Made by a program: the position numbers and the translations under genes. Positions 10,383-23,800 of a stretch of 64,000 bases of DNA are shown here, piece by piece. Numbering within the stretch: the first letter of the stretch is position 1; every line of letters begins with the position of its first letter. The stretch comes from Brachionus koreanus (Eukaryota; Rotifera; Eurotatoria; Ploima; Brachionidae). Where the stretch lies: contig PJRA01000313.1 in the NCBI GenBank assembly GCA_016987375.1, positions 1,199,136-1,263,135 on the forward strand, in the 5' to 3' direction. A model generated the notes under the pieces. It made no database searches and was not told the DNA's origin. It was given only the letters and a program-made list of their open reading frames with translations.

Positions 10383-13300
10383 TAAATTTGAATTTTCTAC
10401 TTTATTATTTCTCTTAAAAATAAAGTTTTAATTTTTAAAAAAAAAGTACATATAAAATTTCTTTATTTATAGTCAAAAATAAATTTGATATTTGTTTTTT
10501 TTTTAATTTTGGTAAAAGGTATATTTGAATCATAATTAGAAAATACTGTTATACCTTAACCATATACACGACAAATGAAATTTTACAACTGTCAATTTGA
10601 AAAAAATAAAAAAATTTGTTTTTATACCATTATGTATATGGTTGAATGTTTCTTTTGAATTGAAATTTCAATGCTAAAATCTTAATTTTACCAAAATTTT
10701 TTATTTTAAATATTCAAATTTAAACCGTTACTTAACAACACCACAATTAATTAACATTTTAGCTAATGTTAAATACGTAAAATGTTAATGTAAATAAAGG
10801 TGCATTAATAAATTTAAAAAAAAAATCATAAAAATTACGTCATTAATTTAAAAGCCTTACTAAAAATGATTGATAAAAAATTTTAGTTTATGTAAAACTA
10901 TTTGAATTAACGCAAATAAAGTGCATCTTGAGGCATTAAAAATTTAGATTTAAAATTTAAAATTAAAAGTACTTTTTAGATTTAAAAACAGAAAAAAAAC
11001 TAAATGAACATAAATTCGTGATTAGAGTTTTTTTCCATGATGTTTTAGTATACTTTTAACTTAATATTAATTTTTTTCTCTTTAAATCACAAAACTAGCG
11101 TCAATTTTGACAGCAACATTTTTTTTTCTAGTTAAAATATAGAAATTTACATTTCTTTTATTGTGAAATTCGGAAATCGATTATTTTAAAGCGACTTTAT
11201 TAAATATTTATCGATTAAATAATTTTATTCCAACATTTTGAAATCAACGGAACAATTGAAATTTGTGTTATATTTTTTTTAAAAATAAATTGAGCCTAGA
11301 TTAAAATAAAACATTTATTAAAAATTATAGAAAATAAACTTGAAAAAATTTAATTGAAACTAGAAAAAATTTGACCTTAAGTTATTTTTAAACTAGATTC
11401 GCCAATTAAACTAGTTGTTAAAATAGGTTAAAATATTTAAATTATTACAATTTATTATTAAAATAGATGAAATGCCTCTAAAAAATACAAAACAAATTTT
11501 TTTTTTCTTTTACTAAAAAACCTATTTTTCTTTTGATTAGCTGAAGGTAAACAAAACCGGAAAATGATAAAATATAAAAATATGGGAATTGTATGCATGA
11601 AAATTATTTTTATTAAATTATTGGTTTATGATCTCATAAAATGATTTTAATTACTTACAAAATTTTTGAGGCCAAGGTTGTTAGTATCTTTAGGGGTTGC
11701 CTCTCGAATTGATTTTGATTTTTCACTAATCGATGGAGTAAAAGGCTAAATCAAAGAAAATTTAAAAATTACTTATTCAATTAATTTAGCTTGTATTACT
11801 AGCAAAGATGGATTAGAATAGTACATTTTGGACAATTAATTCAGTTTTTAAATTTTATTTCTTTTTAATTTTAACTAACAGAAATACTAAAAGAACTTTG
11901 ATATGGAATTTACTAGTTTATTTACTATGAGATTACTAGAATAATTCTAAAATTTCTTGAAATGCTAAATTTGTCGGATAATTTTACAGCTATATCTCAA
12001 AATCACATATTTGAAAATTTACTTAAAATAAAAGTTAAAAGTAGATTCTTTTAATCGTAATCCTCTAGGTTAATTTAATTTCATTAATATTCTGTAAAAA
12101 TTTTATAAATCAAATTTTTAAATCATATCTGATTTCATTCAATAATTAGTTTTGCATGCTTAATTAGATTTATAGCCCTAAAAATCGAAATAAGAAAATT
12201 TTTATTCTAAAATGCTTAGGTTGAAAAACTCTTCTTAATAAATAAATTTTTTTAATTTTAGTGAAAATTCACTTGGAATTTCGTATTAATTTAAAACAAT
12301 ATATTTTTTTTCTTTTCATTATTTTGAAAATTGAAATTTATTCATTGTATGCTTATTTTTGATCAAAATTTTCAAACATTTGATTTTTAAATAGTAAGAT
12401 ATTAAAATAATAGAGAAATAATTTGATTTTTTTTTGAATATTTTTATTAATTAATTGTTCGATTCAAAGCTTTCCTTTGATAAAATAAATAAATAAAAAA
12501 TTTTTAAAAATTTTATAATTGAATGAATTAACTAAACACGAATTTTTAGATAAATTCAAAATTAAAGAAAAATTTTCTTTTTAGAAAAATAATTATGAAT
12601 TATTTAAAAATTAATAATAAAAAATTCTCTTAAAAAAACAAATTCAAAAATAAAAAAAAACACAATCTTAAGTCTTAAGTATTCTTAAATAAAACTGTTT
12701 CAAGAGAAAAATAAATTGAAAACTTATATTTACTTAATATTTTTAATAATTGAAAAATTTGAAAATTCTCAAAATTTAATTGCTTACGTTTAAGTTAATA
12801 TTTTTAGATAATTAAAGGCCAAGATTCAATTTTAAATAGAAAAATAGCTCTTTAAAAGGTTTTGAAAATTATTTAGTAATTAAAAAATGAGATAAAATTA
12901 AGCTTGATAATTTTCTAAATTTATCTAAATTGCTATTATCAATCATAATTTTTAATGAAAACTAAAATCAACTAATAATAAGTACATATGAATAAACTTC
13001 ATATTCATTTAGATTTAAAAATAAGAAAAAAAACTATTTAATTTAATATTTTCAAAAATAGATAAGTAAATTACATCATATTTCGAAAAGTCAACTTAAA
13101 ACATTTTAATTTTTTAATTAAAAAACTAAATGCTAATTTAAGTTTCCGTCAAAGAGATTCTTGAAATTTTTGGATCTATTTTTCCCTATTTTATTTTTGA
13201 GCTATTTTTCAAAAAAAATTATTATGATGATTATCAAAAATAAGATCAAAATTATCTCAATTTTAATCAGAAAGACAAAATGCATGTTCACATACTTCTA

Positions 13301-13398
13301 ATAATAATAAATTAAGAACATAATAAAATAATTAAATATTAAATTTGAAATTTTTAAAAAAAAAATATTTAAATGATCATTTTTAAATTTCCAGACAA
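10383..13398. other. Long AT-rich stretch upstream of stomatin copy D
   Basis: About 3 kb that holds only the probable copy D exon at 11659-11745. The rest is probably the copy D 5' intron and promoter plus the SYS1 upstream region. No other open frame with family resemblance was seen. Confidence 0.4.
11659..11745 (-). CDS. Probable upstream coding exon of stomatin copy D
   Basis: On the minus strand a polypyrimidine acceptor (..GATTTAG) is followed by exactly 29 open codons, rich in Ser, Lys and Thr (PFTPSISEKSKSIREAT..), then a consensus donor GTAAGT. Entry and exit phase are 0. The open sequence that precedes Met 10382 also begins at an acceptor in phase 0 (about 10416). Splicing the two gives an uninterrupted reading frame across a 1.24 kb intron. 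The exon that carries the true start codon was not found. A hydrophilic Ser-rich N-terminal extension is known for M. Confidence 0.5.
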
Positions 13399-13938
13399 AT
13401 GAGTAAATTCCGAAGTAAAATATGGGATCCTTGGCTAATAATATCCCAAATTATTTCAATGCAATTTCAATTTTACTCAACGCTTCTATTTATTAATTTT
13501 ATAAATGCCCGATTATTGAATATTTTTAACTCGAATCCGAACAATTTTTATTCACTTGAAAATATATTTGATCATCGTTTAGTGAATCTTAAGAATTCAA
13601 ATAATACTTTGTTATGTCTAAATATTTTATTAACATCATTAATTAGGTAATCAGAATAATTTTTTAAACAAAAATTTATATTTTCAAAATTTTTTAGTGC
13701 TCTTTTTCTTTGGAAATTGGTCAACAGGTCTAAACAGTGTCTCGATTTTACCATCACCATATTTTCGTATCATATTATCAGTAGCTGGATCTATGTCGGT
13801 TCGTTCCCATCTACATTTATGTTTTGGTTTATTGTTGTTGTAGGCGCTACGACAATGACTTTATTGAGTGAATATCTATGTATGCAATCGGCACTTAAAG
13901 AAATACCCTTATCTCTTGTTCCGAGAGCAAATCTTTGA
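13399..13938 (+). CDS. SYS1: SYS1 Golgi trafficking protein
   Basis: Two exons, 13399-13646 and 13698-13938, giving 162 residues (human SYS1 has 156). SYS1 is a four-pass Golgi membrane protein that recruits the GTPase ARFRP1/Arl3 to the trans-Golgi and so supports ARL1 and golgin targeting. The match runs the full length: FRSKIWDPWLIISQI near the start, SKQCLDFTITIF in the middle, and EYLCMQSALKEIPLSLVPRA at the end, all family signatures. Four hydrophobic segments can be seen. The exon join is phase 2, through Ser. A pyrimidine-rich AG (TTTCCAG) lies four bases before the ATG, as for several other genes here. It sits inside the stomatin array, on the strand opposite to copies A-D. Confidence 0.93.
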
Positions 13939-14932
13939 ATTTCCATCCTCATCAAATGATTAGTTCATTATAGCAAAAATTAATTTAATAAAATTTTCTT
14001 TTTTTCTTTAAGAGTGCTCAATGGAAATAAAAATTTTCATTTCATTCTTTGTATAATAATTATCATCCAGATTGATTAAAGTATTGGAGCAATTAAATGA
14101 TTTAAATGAGTTTTTTTAATAATAAAAGCTTAATTAAAAAACCTAAAATTTAACTGACTTGATGAAAAGACTTATTTAAAAAATTTCATCAAATATAAAT
14201 ATTTGCTAAATGTGTTTTTTATTTTTTGTTAATCAAAAATAAAATAATATTTTTTTTTAAATCCGTTTGACTCTTAACTAATTATTTTTATCTGGAAATG
14301 AAAAAATAGAAAATGAAGCCAAATTATTTGGATTTTTTTCCGGGCATTTTTTGTTATTTTAAATTATCTGGATTTAATTTAAAGCAGAAATTGATGTAGT
14401 TTTATAATCAAAGATTACAAAAAGGTTAATTTTTTTGTTAATTGAAAGAAATAAGAATATTATTAATCTTATTAGATTTACTGAAAATTCCTCTTTCAAA
14501 ATATTTCAGCTTAAATTAAGAAGATTTACCATTTTAATGTAAGGATAAAAATTCATTTTTTTAAATTGGTTGACATTATTTTCATTCTAATAGCTAAGAA
14601 ATAATAAATCAATTGCTTAAAAGGATAATTTTTTTAATATTTTTTCTAAACCTTGTTGCTACCAAATGAACCTATTAGCTTAATAAGAAGTAGCATTTTA
14701 AGTTAAAACTTCTGCATATTTAAGCCTGACTAATCAATAATTTGCTGATAATGATTATTTAATATTTGCTTTTATTGAACATCTTTGAATGTTGTTTATT
14801 CTAATCTTAAATTAACCGAATGATGCCGATTTGAGTTTTTTCCAGACTCAAATAGTAACAAAAAAAATCTATTTATAAAAATAATTTTTGTATGTTATTT
14901 TATTTTTCATTTTAGATCAAAAGAATAACAAT
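13939..14932. other. Intergenic stretch between SYS1 and stomatin copy E
   Basis: About 1 kb, A+T-rich, with no recognised gene. A TTTTAG acceptor 17 bases before the copy E start points to a 5'-UTR intron or a trans-splice site. Confidence 0.4.
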
Positions 14933-17825
14933 ATGGATAAAAAATACGGTAAATTTTATTTCAATATTTAAAATTTTTATTTTTCATTAAAAATTGGCTT
15001 GAATAATTTTTCTTATTTAATATTAATAGCACAAGAAGGCTTCAATCTCTGCGCTGCATTTCTCATTGGATTATCTTTTCTCTTTTTTGTTTTTACATTT
15101 CCTGTCAGTCTGATATTTTGTATTAAAGTAAATTTTTTTTTTTTTGACTTATAAAAATTTTCTCATGCTGTGAATAGATAACGCGAGAGTATGAAAGAGC
15201 TGTGGTTTTGAGACTTGGTCGGATTTTGTTCGAAGGAGCAAAAGGTCCAGGGCTATTTTTCGTTCTACCATGTGTTGACACAATTATTAAATGCGATTTA
15301 AGGTTATAAAAATTTAAATTTAGAAAAATAATTAATAATTTTCAACAGAACGATTACATTTGATGTACCACCCCAAGAAATATTGACTAAAGATTCAGTA
15401 ACCATTAATGTAGATGCAGTATGCTACTATCAAATAAAAGATCCTATAACAGCAGTCGTAAATGTAGAAAATGCACAATATTCTACACGTCTTTTGGCTG
15501 CAACATGTCTTAGAAATATTCTCGGAACAAAAACTTTGCAAGAAATTTTACAAGACCGAGAGTCAATTGCCAACCACATGCAAGTATGAAAAAATAAATC
15601 ATTATTTGATCTACACAAGTTTGATATTACATTAAACTAAAAAATTGAAAGTTAAGTTAAGTAAAATTTACCAAGAAACTAGTTAATTGATTTAAAATTT
15701 GTATTTTTTTATTTTAATACTCAAAGACCGAAGAGATTTTTCAATTCACTTTATTTGACTCATTTTTTTTTACTTTTTTGCAATGAAAATAAAATTATTT
15801 TGAATTAAAAATTAAATAATTTTAAAATATTTTTGATTTAAGATATGATTGAAAAAAAATTATAAAAATGATTAAATTTATTGAATAGAAATCAAATAAA
15901 GTGAGGATTCAAAAGATCCCTCCTGCCTTTGAGTGTTGAAAAAATTATACTGGATTAATTAATCCGAAAAATGAATTTTAAAATAAATCAACAGACTAGT
16001 GCTCTTATTTTTAATTTAATTAATTAACATTTGATTTATTTTAAATTATTGACATTTATTCTAATATTATTAAAAAAAATGTTTTTAAAAATTTAACATT
16101 TTTAATTTTTTGTTTATTTAAAATAATAGGGTAAGTCTTGCTTGCTATTAATTTCTAATATTTTGCACAGTACTTTCTGATGGAAGCATGCCATGTTCAC
16201 CACAGTTAAATATTTTGATCAAACCAAACTTGTATCCTTCTTTTTTGACTACATTCTGAGTTTGCTGTTGAAGCTGTTAAACTTTTATTTCAAAAATTAC
16301 TTAACTGGACCAAAAACTAAAATAAAACTAAAAGATATAGATTTAGATAAATCATTTTGAAGAGCGCAAAATTTTTTTAAATCTTTTTTACATAAAATGA
16401 TTTCAAATTTTATGATTGAAAATAGCTATAACCAAAAATAACTTACCAATTTAAAAAAGTAAAATTTTATGACTTAGCCTAAAGATTTAAGATAAAATAT
16501 AAAATAAAAGTTAGGTACTTTGTTGAGTCATAAAATTCTATGTTTTTATAAGATTGATATTTGTTGATTTTAGAATCTTTGTAATTCTAAAATTTTAATT
16601 CATACATCACATTAAAGTAAACAGAATTGAATGCTCTTCATATCATATGTCTAACTTTTTTTTTAAAGCTGGTTCCATACAGTCATGTTATTTATCAACA
16701 ACTTAATTCTTAACAATCAGAACGAATGTTTCCTTCACTTCAAATTTCCTTCTTTGGTCAATCGAAAGCTAAGTTTGTTTCAAGATAACTTAAGCTTTCA
16801 TGCAGCTGTAAGATCAATGGCAAATATATAAGAGGTGAAAGAGATTTGAGAATTAGCTAACTATTGCTTTTTTTATTGATAAATTGTAAAAAAATTTAAA
16901 AAAATAAAATTTTTTGACTTACACTTTAATTCAAATTTTGTCTCAAAATCGTTGAAAATTAGACTTACCCAAAACTGATAGCTTAAATGTTGTAAGCTAA
17001 AATAATGATGTTTTGATATTAAAGCAATTAATTAAATATTCCTAAAGTTTTATGTCATTTGGTCATCTTTTGAGTTAAATTGTAATTGCTCTTAAATTCA
17101 TAAATCTTAGTTCTTGAGCTTTTTTCATTTAATTTTCTAGTTTATTTGTTATAAAAAAACATTTTTAAGAGAACATAATCAATTTTTGTTTAATAATCTT
17201 TGTTAAAACAAACTTTTATATTTATCATACATTTTTAAAGTTTTTATCAAAGTTTTGGGCTCCCAAAATTAAATTTTTAAATTAATATAATGCGACATGA
17301 TACTTTTTTTGCTAATTTAAGTACTGTTTCTTTTAGAAAATGAAATATAAAGGGAAGACCAGTAAAAATTTAGCAAAACAGAATAAAATAAAATCTAAAA
17401 AAACTGTACTTAAATGTATTATTTTAAAGTTAATATTTGATATTTCTGTAGATTCTTTTAGATGAAGCCACTAAAGATTGGGGAATTTTGGTAGAAAGAA
17501 TTGAAATGTAAATTAATTTAAAAAATAAACTGTCTTGTTAATTATTTACCACAAAAGAAAAGATGTGAGACTACCTGAACAAATGCAGAGGGCTATGGCA
17601 ACTGAAGCCGAAGCGTCCAGAGAAGCAAGAGCAAAAATAATAGCAGCCGAAGGTGAACAACGAGCATCAACTGCTTTAAAAGCTGCTGCTGATGTCATAA
17701 ACAAAAATCCAATCGCTTTACAACTCAGATACTTACAAACTTTAACTCACATTGCTGGCGAAAAAAATTCAACCATAATTTTTCCTATACCTATTGAAAT
17801 GATTGGGATATTCAAACAAAATTAA
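14933..17825 (+). CDS. Stomatin-family protein, copy E
   Basis: Six exons: 14933-14948, 15030-15127, 15178-15302, 15349-15583, 17452-17507 and 17558-17825, giving 265 residues, the shortest N-terminus of the array. It has the hairpin with [62 protein letters not shown] and a [20 protein letters not shown] tail. It is the only plus-strand stomatin. Its introns at K|ITREYE and LR|TITF match B and D, but the W|G intron is absent. Intron 4 is 1.87 kb, against about 50 bp in its siblings, and contains a short coding-like relic on the minus strand (about 16274-16159). The stop at 17823-17825 is 17 bp from the stop of the convergent ESRP gene. Confidence 0.88.
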
Positions 17826-17838
17826 CTGTATAAAAAAA

Positions 17839-17850
17839 TTTATTAATAAA
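17839..17850. terminator. Palindromic two-way poly(A) signal
   Basis: TTTATTAATAAA is its own reverse complement. It reads AATAAA on the plus strand (17845-17850, for stomatin copy E) and AATAAA on the minus strand (17844-17839, for ESRP). The ESRP stop codon TAA (17845-17843) overlaps both. Cleavage 10-30 nt beyond each hexamer would put each mRNA end inside the last coding exon of the other gene. Confidence 0.75.
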
Positions 17851-20800
17851 TACTTAAAAAAATTTCAATTAAATTATCTCGGATTTTTTGGTAGTTTTTT
17901 TCAACTAATATTCGTTCGGCCTCAGCCCGATTATGCAATGAAATTAGTACATCAGATAAATAAGTTTCAGAATTATTCAAAATTTGTATTGATTCAGGCA
18001 TTATCTAAAGAAAAATATCAGAAAATATCTAAATTTATAATATTTTTTTCAACTTACATCATATCCATTTAGAAATTCATAAATTTCACTTGATGTAATA
18101 TCAAATGGCGCATTTTTTAGAATTAAAATAAAAGGCACTAAATGAGAAGGCAAAAAGTAAGAAGAGGGAGAAATTGGTGGAGTTGGGCAGTACCACATCA
18201 AAGGTGAATATGTACTACCTTGGTTCAAATATTGATTGCTAATAATTGGGAGTTGAGCTGAAGAGGTACTTCCTCCGGAATAGATAAAACTAGGAATTTG
18301 GTTTAATGAAGAAAATGTATTTGAAGTAAAATTTGATTGTATCAACTGACTGCTTGGTAATTGATTTATTAAATTTGATGGAAGAAGACCCATAAGAACT
18401 AAATTCATTTCTTCACCAGAACATTGCGTTACTTCGATAGAAAATTTTTGTCCCATGAAAAACATTGTTTTACCATTTTTATGTAAAACAGCATTTTGAG
18501 ATGATTGTTCGCCATTCAATTGAATGAAAACCTCACCAGAGGGTTGACCCTTTTTTAAAATTTGTCTATTTAGAAAATGTTACCATTAGTTTTATGTATT
18601 TTACCATTGAATTTAGAATTAAATGTACACCTTGTTGAACAATATGTTGAGAATGAATGCCTAAGAATTCCAAGATGTTGTCAATTCCACACTGTGTTGG
18701 AAGATTTTTTAAATGAATACAATCTTTTTTAACTTTTCCAGCCATTAACTCAGGTGAAAGAACGGACATTTGAGGAAATAAAATATCTTTTGAATTTGAA
18801 TGAAAATTTTTTGGATCTTGGCTTCTTTTAAAAACTTGTTGTACTTCTGCAACAGTGCTGCGAAAAAGCTCGATGTACCGAACGCCCATCATCTCTTTAT
18901 GCTTTAAGATTGCTTTATTGGCTTCTTGCTCTGTTTTGAACATTACAAAAGCATCGCCTGTTGCACGACCGTCAGGATAATGGACAAACAAAACGCCATT
19001 TTCACCATCAACTATTTCACAAGAATTTTCTCCTCGACAAAAAAAGTCAACCTTTCAATTAAATAAGTCTTATTAAATTTAATTCTCTCTAAAGTGTTTT
19101 TAAATCGATTTTTAACCAAAGTGCAATTATCAATTTTTTTTTTAATTATTTAATTCAAACATTAATTAAATTTACCTAAATTATTTTAAAGTATAGTTTT
19201 TATTTATCTAAAAGTGTTCTTAAAAGAATTTTTTCAAAATATAGGTTATTTTTACAAAAATTTTAATTTATGAAAAATGGTCCTTTTCTTCTATATGTTC
19301 AAATATTCATGTTTGATGATTTTGTGTTCTGAGAATGATTTTAATAAAACAAATTTAAACTTGTTTCACTAAAAAAATTAATTGTTTGAATTTTTTAGAT
19401 AAAATTAAGTTCATTTGAATAGAAAAATCTTTAAAAATCTATTATTTTTTAAAAAAGTTTTTAATTTAAGTTTTAAAAAAAGATTAATTTAAAGTTCTAT
19501 TATAAAATTAATTTTTTCATCAAATAAAATGTAAAATTGATGACTATTTTACTTTTTACTATTTTATTATTAAGAAACCTCAAGACAAAAAATATTTAAA
19601 TACCTTATAAAAAAAAATTTTATTTTTATTTACTTTAAAAAATTACGCCAGACTCTGCAATGAAAAAAAAATTAAATTTAAAATAAGAAGATTTTTTTAA
19701 CTTCAATTAGACTATGTGCTGAAAATAAACTTCAAAATATGGATCAGGAGAGAGGTCCGCTGCATTCATTACCATCTTCTCTTTAATTAAGTGAAAAATA
19801 AAATGAAATTCACCATTCTAGCTAATGAAAAGTAAATTTTTAATAGTTTTAATTATTTATAAATTTATTAATCTTAAAAATAATTTTTTTAAGCTTTTTA
19901 TTATAGTTGAAAAACTATTTAAAATTTATAAAATAATTTTTAAAGATAAAAATTTGATATAATTTCATAAAAAAATATAAAGCAAAAATCTACAAGAAAA
20001 ATATCAAAGCTTATTATCTTAAAAATCTTATTTTTTTTTTTTTAAATTTTCATAACATTCATTAAAAATTTTATTTAAAAAAAATCATTTACCACATCTT
20101 TGGCATTTGAGTCAAATGGCAGTCCACGCATTCGAATAATCACTTTTCCATTTCTTGATAAAAACTCTTTTGCTTCGTTGTTTGTTCCTTTGATTAAAAT
20201 TTGTTAAAAATACAAAAAAAATTAAATTCAATTCAAACTTTTTAGATAATCAAAATAAATTGTATAGAAATTATGTATATTTAATGGTCTTAGATTTTTA
20301 CGAAAATATTTGTTCTTTAAACAGCCAGCCATTACAAATTTTCAAACTAACTGTTATTCTTCTCAAAAACAAAAAATGAAGCTCTTTTAAATTTGTTAAA
20401 TAATTTCAAATTCGTATAATAAAAAAAACTATTCGAAAAATATTTAAATTTCATATTTGCTTAACCTGTCTCAATTTTACTCTTCTCAATCACCTATTAA
20501 AAATATTTAATCATTTTGAAGTAGAAAAATAGAGTTAGATGAGGAGGCTCAATTTCGTTTAATAGAATTTGAAACAATTTAATATCATTTCGTAAAGAAA
20601 AAGTTACATGAGAATCTATTGAGATTTTTTTATACTTATGCTATTAAATTTCACAGATTACTTATAAGTATGCTACACAACATTTTCACTTATATTTGAT
20701 TAATAAATTTATTTAATAAAAATAAAATTTACCTGCAGCAACACTTAAAAAATCAGTTCCTGTTGCTCTGTACACTTCTATATATCGATTTCCGATATGA

Positions 20801-23800
20801 TGTCTGTGTCGTTTTAAAGCCATTTCACGCTGTTGCTCACTCTCAAAACGAACCAAAGCTTCCCCATTTCTTCTTCCCTGTGAACTAAGACACAATGCTA
20901 CACCACCTCTAAAAAAATGAATAAAAATTTGACTTTATATCCTTATAATATTCAAAATACTTTGCAATGTTTAAACCGATAAAAAATTTTGCGAGATCAC
21001 AGTCAGTGCACTGCCAAGGCAAGCCTCTTACTCTAACAATTGTGTTATCCTCAATTTCATCATTGATCGAACTTAAAATAAATAAATAAATAAAAAAAAG
21101 CTTTTATCTTTAATCTTTCATCGCTTTGGGCTTTTCATACCAAAGTCCTTTTTCCAATTCTCTTGAAATAATTTCTGGATTTTGAAATACATAACCTTGA
21201 ATACAGTTAATTACTTGTTTTAGAAATTATTAAAAAAAAAAACAAACCATTGTCGAGCATTCTTAATACAATTAAATTCATTAGTTTACATTGATACATT
21301 GAAGAACTCAATTCATTTATTTCATCAATTGATAGACCTAAAAATACATGAGATTTTTTCTACCAATTGAAATAAAAAAACATTACTTATTTTTATGTCA
21401 TTTAAGTCTTTAATTGAACTTGAGCCAAAAAAAGATCGAAATTCATTGAGAATATTGAAGTATTTAAAATAATAATACGGAATTTCTATATATTTTTTTG
21501 TGCATTCTGGAATCAGTGCTTGTCTGAGTAGTAAAGCGCCATTTGTTACAAAAATTAGCTCATTATTTTTTGCATTAATTTTTAGGTTAGTTAATTTTTC
21601 GTCAAACTTTAAAAAATATTCATTTAATTTAAAAAAATTCAACAAAACATTAGAAGCCACAAATATCTTTCATTCATTTTGAATAATTTCAAATTGATAA
21701 AATTTCTTTTAAAAAAAATACAGTCTAGAAAGGATAATTCTAATTATTTCCTTATTAACAATGTTGCAAAAACAGATTGTCAATTACTTAAAATAATTCT
21801 AATTAATTTTTTAATTTTCTTTCTTAATAGGTATTTTATTTAAAATTTGATTTATCTGGAACATCTTATTAATTTTTTATTTTCTTAATATGATAAATTG
21901 TAAACATTTTTATCACAAACTTGTGTTAGAATTAAATTCAGAACAGAATTAAATTATTTATTAAATTCAAAAATGTTTTTAGTTCAGCATATTATTTAAA
22001 ATTTGTTTAATTTTTTGTGTTTTGATTAGTAAATGTATTTAATGTTGAAACAACATTGAATAAAAGTGCAGTTTTTTAAATATTATTTCAGTTTCAAATA
22101 TAAAAATATAATTTTAATTTACTATTGCAAGCATTTTTATATTAAAAATTAAAATTTTTAAAGAAATAGAAAAAGTTAAATTTTTTCTTGCTAAAAATCT
22201 AATTATCTTTCGTCAGTATGTATCCATTTGTAAAATATAATTTTCTTAAATATAATTTTTTTCACAAACGTTATAAAAACGATTTTTTTGGTAAGAATTA
22301 CATTATTCTTATAACTTCTTTTATGCTTCTTATTAAAAAATTTGTTTATTATTAGTCTTTTTTAAGACAAATTGAAATATCAAATTGATATTTAAGAAAT
22401 ATTTAAGAAAATTTTCAATGATTGAATTTAAATCAAAATTTTATCTCTGTATTTAAAAAGACGTAAAATATAATGAAATAACAAGAATTATTATTTAAAA
22501 TATAAAAATAAAATATAGCGCTTTTTTCTTGTGTATTCTTTTTATTTTTTCTAATTGCCTATGAGGCTAAGTTACAGTGTGTTGCAAAAATTTAGAATTA
22601 ATTATTTTATTTATCTAAAATTGTTTATTTATTGAATTTGACGAAAAATTTTGTGCAAAGCACTAATTTGGACAAAGTAAAATTTTTAGTCAAATTTAAT
22701 TTTTCAAAAATAATCAAAATATTTTAAATGCTTAATTAAATTTCATCGCAGATTTTTGAATTTTTTTTAACATTTCAAAGCTTTATTTTAAAAATTTTGA
22801 AAAAGGATTGTAATTTCTAAAAACGAATTGAAATTTAATTGCGCATTTGAATTTTTTTCTCTACAATTTGAACTCACACTCAGAAAAAAAATAAAATTAA
22901 CTTTTAAATATTTATGATCAAAAAACTTCCTTTATCAAAAATAAAATTTAGTTCAAAAGTTTAGAAATTTGGATACACAAAAGATTAAACTATTATAACA
23001 TCTTTTTTCACTCATTTATTTAATTTTTACGTATTTTCTAATTTTGAGTAAATTGTGCTCTTAAATTGCTTAATTTAAATTCTCTCCAACTCCTCATGTC
23101 CTTAGGAAAAGGAAAAAAATCAAAGGAAAAAATTTTATTTTGTCAAAAAATGGCAAATCGTAGCTATGCTAAAAATTGGAGATAGTCAAGCTGTTAGCTT
23201 TATCTCTTCAGCTAAAAAAACGATAGGAAGAAAGTGTGATACAGCAGTCAGAAAACCCCTTCTAATCATAGAAGATTGTAAATTTAAAAAATCTCTTAAT
23301 AAAATTATGCAAATTAGGAACGTTTAATAGATCAGTATCAGTATTGTTGAAATAGCGATAGGTGGTGCTTTATAGCTTGTAACTGAAACGATAACCTATA
23401 AAATTTTTTGTTTATAAATTCTTGTTATTGTATTCAAATCGCATTTAAGTTAAAAATTTTATTTTTAAATATCAATTTGGTTTTGTCATAAAAGCTATTA
23501 GTTAAATCTTAAGCTTGAATATTATCATTAAACGACTAAAAAGTTAAAAGGGTCCTGATCGGAAAGAACTTTTAATAAACTTGGAATTAAGCTGTAAGGG
23601 CTGAAAATAGTTTTCGTTATTCGAAAAAAATTAATTTAAATTTTACAAAGTTAACTTTACATTTAAAAATTTACATTTAAAATTAAATTTAAATTTTTTT
23701 TTTACAAAAATTAGTTAATATCAACTGATATTAGGTGTATTCAGCTGACAAATCATATCATTTGAGATCAAATATTATTATTTGATATCTGAAATATCAT

